From: a candidate division CPR2 bacterium GW2011_GWC2_39_10
Lineage (GTDB): Bacteria; Patescibacteriota; CPR2
Assembly (NCBI GenBank): GCA_000993275.1
Contig: LBVV01000001.1
Coordinates: forward strand, 1 to 52,743
Direction: 5' to 3'
DNA length: 52,743 nucleotides
Positions within the stretch are counted from its first letter, which is position 1; every line of letters starts with the position of its first letter. Shown here one piece after another: positions 51,874 to 52,743 of the stretch. A program made the translations under genes and the position numbers. The notes beneath the pieces were generated by a model. That model made no database searches and was not told where the DNA came from. It was given only the letters and a program-made list of their open reading frames with translations.

Positions 51874-51978
51874 TTCAAATCGCCCCCTTAAGCGTAGTAA
51901 TGTATATTTTTTACAATGTGCATGCCTTCTAACCCTAAATCTTTCGATTGAAAGTCAAAAGACAAAATCTTTAGCTAT

Positions 51979-52007
51979 AGAGTATCATAAATGCAAGCAT
52001 TTGTCAA
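51979..52007 (-). promoter_or_regulatory. Extended -10 promoter of the MYG1-like gene
   Basis: On the minus strand TTGACA (52002-52007), a 17-base spacer and TACTCT (51979-51984), preceded by TG in the extended -10 position. The leader would be about 100 bases long. Confidence 0.5.
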
Positions 52008-52035
52008 GCCCGACCGGCCCGAGTCCAATACAGAA

Positions 52036-52160
52036 TCAAGAATTATGAATTAGGAATTAAGTATAGGAAAATAGAGTAAAGAATAGAGTAAAAAATCCTA
52101 TATTCTAAATTCCCCATTCCCATTCTTAATACTTTATACTTGATTCTTAATTCTTTTTTG
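52036..52160. repeat. Dispersed AT-rich repeat (ATATTCTA...CCCATTCTT family), copy 3
   Basis: It carries the blocks seen at 15279 and 25045 ('aatcctatattctaaattcc', 'cccattcttaatacttta', 'gattcttaattcttttttg'). It adds a degenerate GAATTATGAATTAGGAATTA and GAGTAAAGAATAGAGTAAA tandem tract. The surrounding gap 51874-52205 has no gene. Confidence 0.75.
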
Positions 52161-52205
52161 TTAACTGTTTACTGTTAACTAATTGGTTCCCGTTACCTGT
52201 TTTGA

Positions 52206-52743
52206 TCACTGTCCCTTACTTACCTCTTCCCAAACTAAAGCAGAAATGCTTTTAATTGTACTTTTGGCACCTTCGAAGGAATCGCCGCTTTTAGTCATTA
52301 TACAAAGAACATACGGACTTTTTTCGTTATAAATAATTCCGCAATCATGAAGCTCCCTTTTCTCAACGATACCAACGGAATTATAGCCCGTTTGAAGTCC
52401 AAATTTATGCGCTACAGTAATGCCTGAGGGAACACCGGCAACAAGGCCATCCTTAAAATCAATACCGCCAAGAAGCTCTAAAGCTCTTTCCGACAAATCG
52501 GATCTTAAGTAAGTAGCATTGTACAAAACCCTCAAGAAATAGGAAAAATCATTTACCGTAATGTAGTCTATAACTTCTTGTCTAGGGTAAGCAACCTTTA
52601 AATCCTTAGAGGTTTGATCAATTTTTGCTCTGTCTATATTATTAATTAACGCGTAAGCCGCATTATTATCGGAAAACTTAATCATTCTCTCAATTAAATC
52701 GATAACCTTGTGAGTTTCCCCCGACTTTACAGTCTGGGCCGGT
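52206..52743 (-). CDS. Class A beta-lactamase-like serine hydrolase (5' end outside the window)
   Basis: The open frame runs past the right edge at 52743, so only the last ~179 residues are seen. They include the SDN motif (KFSDNNAA, codons near 52665-52673), a helical stretch with RQEVIDYITVNDFSYFLRVL, and VAHKFGLQTGYNSVG. The last resembles the K-T/S-G region (here KFG). The SxxK serine would lie outside. The proteins with this pattern include beta-lactamases and D-Ala-D-Ala-active relatives, so resistance cannot be claimed. A repeat lies downstream. Confidence 0.72.
   Translation of the reverse strand, partial: PAQTVKSGETHKVIDLIERMIKFSDNNAAYALINNIDRAKIDQTSKDLKVAYPRQEVIDYITVNDFSYFLRVLYNATYLRSDLSERALELLGGIDFKDGLVAGVPSGITVAHKFGLQTGYNSVGIVEKRELHDCGIIYNEKSPYVLCIMTKSGDSFEGAKSTIKSISALVWEEVSKGQ

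Noticed and set aside
52206-52743. Antibiotic resistance call for the beta-lactamase-like gene
   Set aside because: The SxxK region is outside the window and the family includes cell wall enzymes, so resistance is not supported.

Overview
The window looks like part of a low-GC genome of the Candidate Phyla Radiation (Patescibacteria). No marker gene here fixes the lineage. The case rests on small disordered proteins beside a VirD4/HerA-like ATPase, a DUF5663-like protein, single-pass proteins of unknown function, short intergenic palindromic repeats, frequent GTG/TTG starts and compact minus-strand operons. UGA is used as a stop codon, so the standard code applies. The only RNA gene seen is an initiator tRNA (2607-2681).

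Layout. Positions 1-3.9 kb hold an M23 peptidase, two small membrane proteins, tRNA-fMet, an FtsB/DivIC-like divisome protein and a cysteine-rich unknown. Positions 4-6.4 kb encode one protein that joins a CoA-disulfide-reductase-like flavoprotein, a rhodanese, a TusA and a DsrE-like domain. Positions 6.5-17.2 kb form an alpha-glucan block: GH133 debranching enzyme, GalT-like nucleotidyltransferase, GT3 glycogen synthase, GH57 enzyme, GT4/GT5-like transferase and a short GT35 phosphorylase. The first three are coupled by 4-base overlaps. Positions 17.4-27.8 kb carry envelope proteins of unknown function around the VirD4/HerA-like ATPase. Positions 27.9-36.6 kb carry a ROK kinase, an RRM protein with a structured leader, two lipoproteins, a DAGK-like kinase, an alpha/beta hydrolase, a MacB-like ABC protein and PgeF. 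Positions 36.8-49.9 kb are a signalling region: TPR protein, three CheY-like receivers, BadF/NAGK-type kinase, CheD, CheC, CheA, CheB, CheW and two MCPs. No CheR and no flagellar or pilus gene is present in the window. Positions 50.1-52.7 kb hold a small YgaP-like membrane protein, a MYG1-like gene with an apparent frameshift, and the 3' part of a class A beta-lactamase-like gene.

The intergenic DNA is rich in repeats. There are three copies of a ~163-bp element with terminal inverted repeats (MITE-like), each upstream of a plus-strand gene. There is an 11-copy 7-bp tandem array beside a promoter, at least six 'GTCATTCC'-type palindromic repeats, and two AT-rich dispersed families.

How the genes fit together: the glucan enzymes could store and mobilise glucose-1-phosphate, with the ROK kinase recovering free glucose. 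The Che proteins form a nearly complete array with a CheC/CheD adaptation branch but no methyltransferase nearby. The least expected signals are the self-complementary leader of the RRM gene, the apparent AUU start of the GT4/GT5-like gene (supported by both promoter and Shine-Dalgarno positions), the MITE family and the CZB-like sensor in one MCP.
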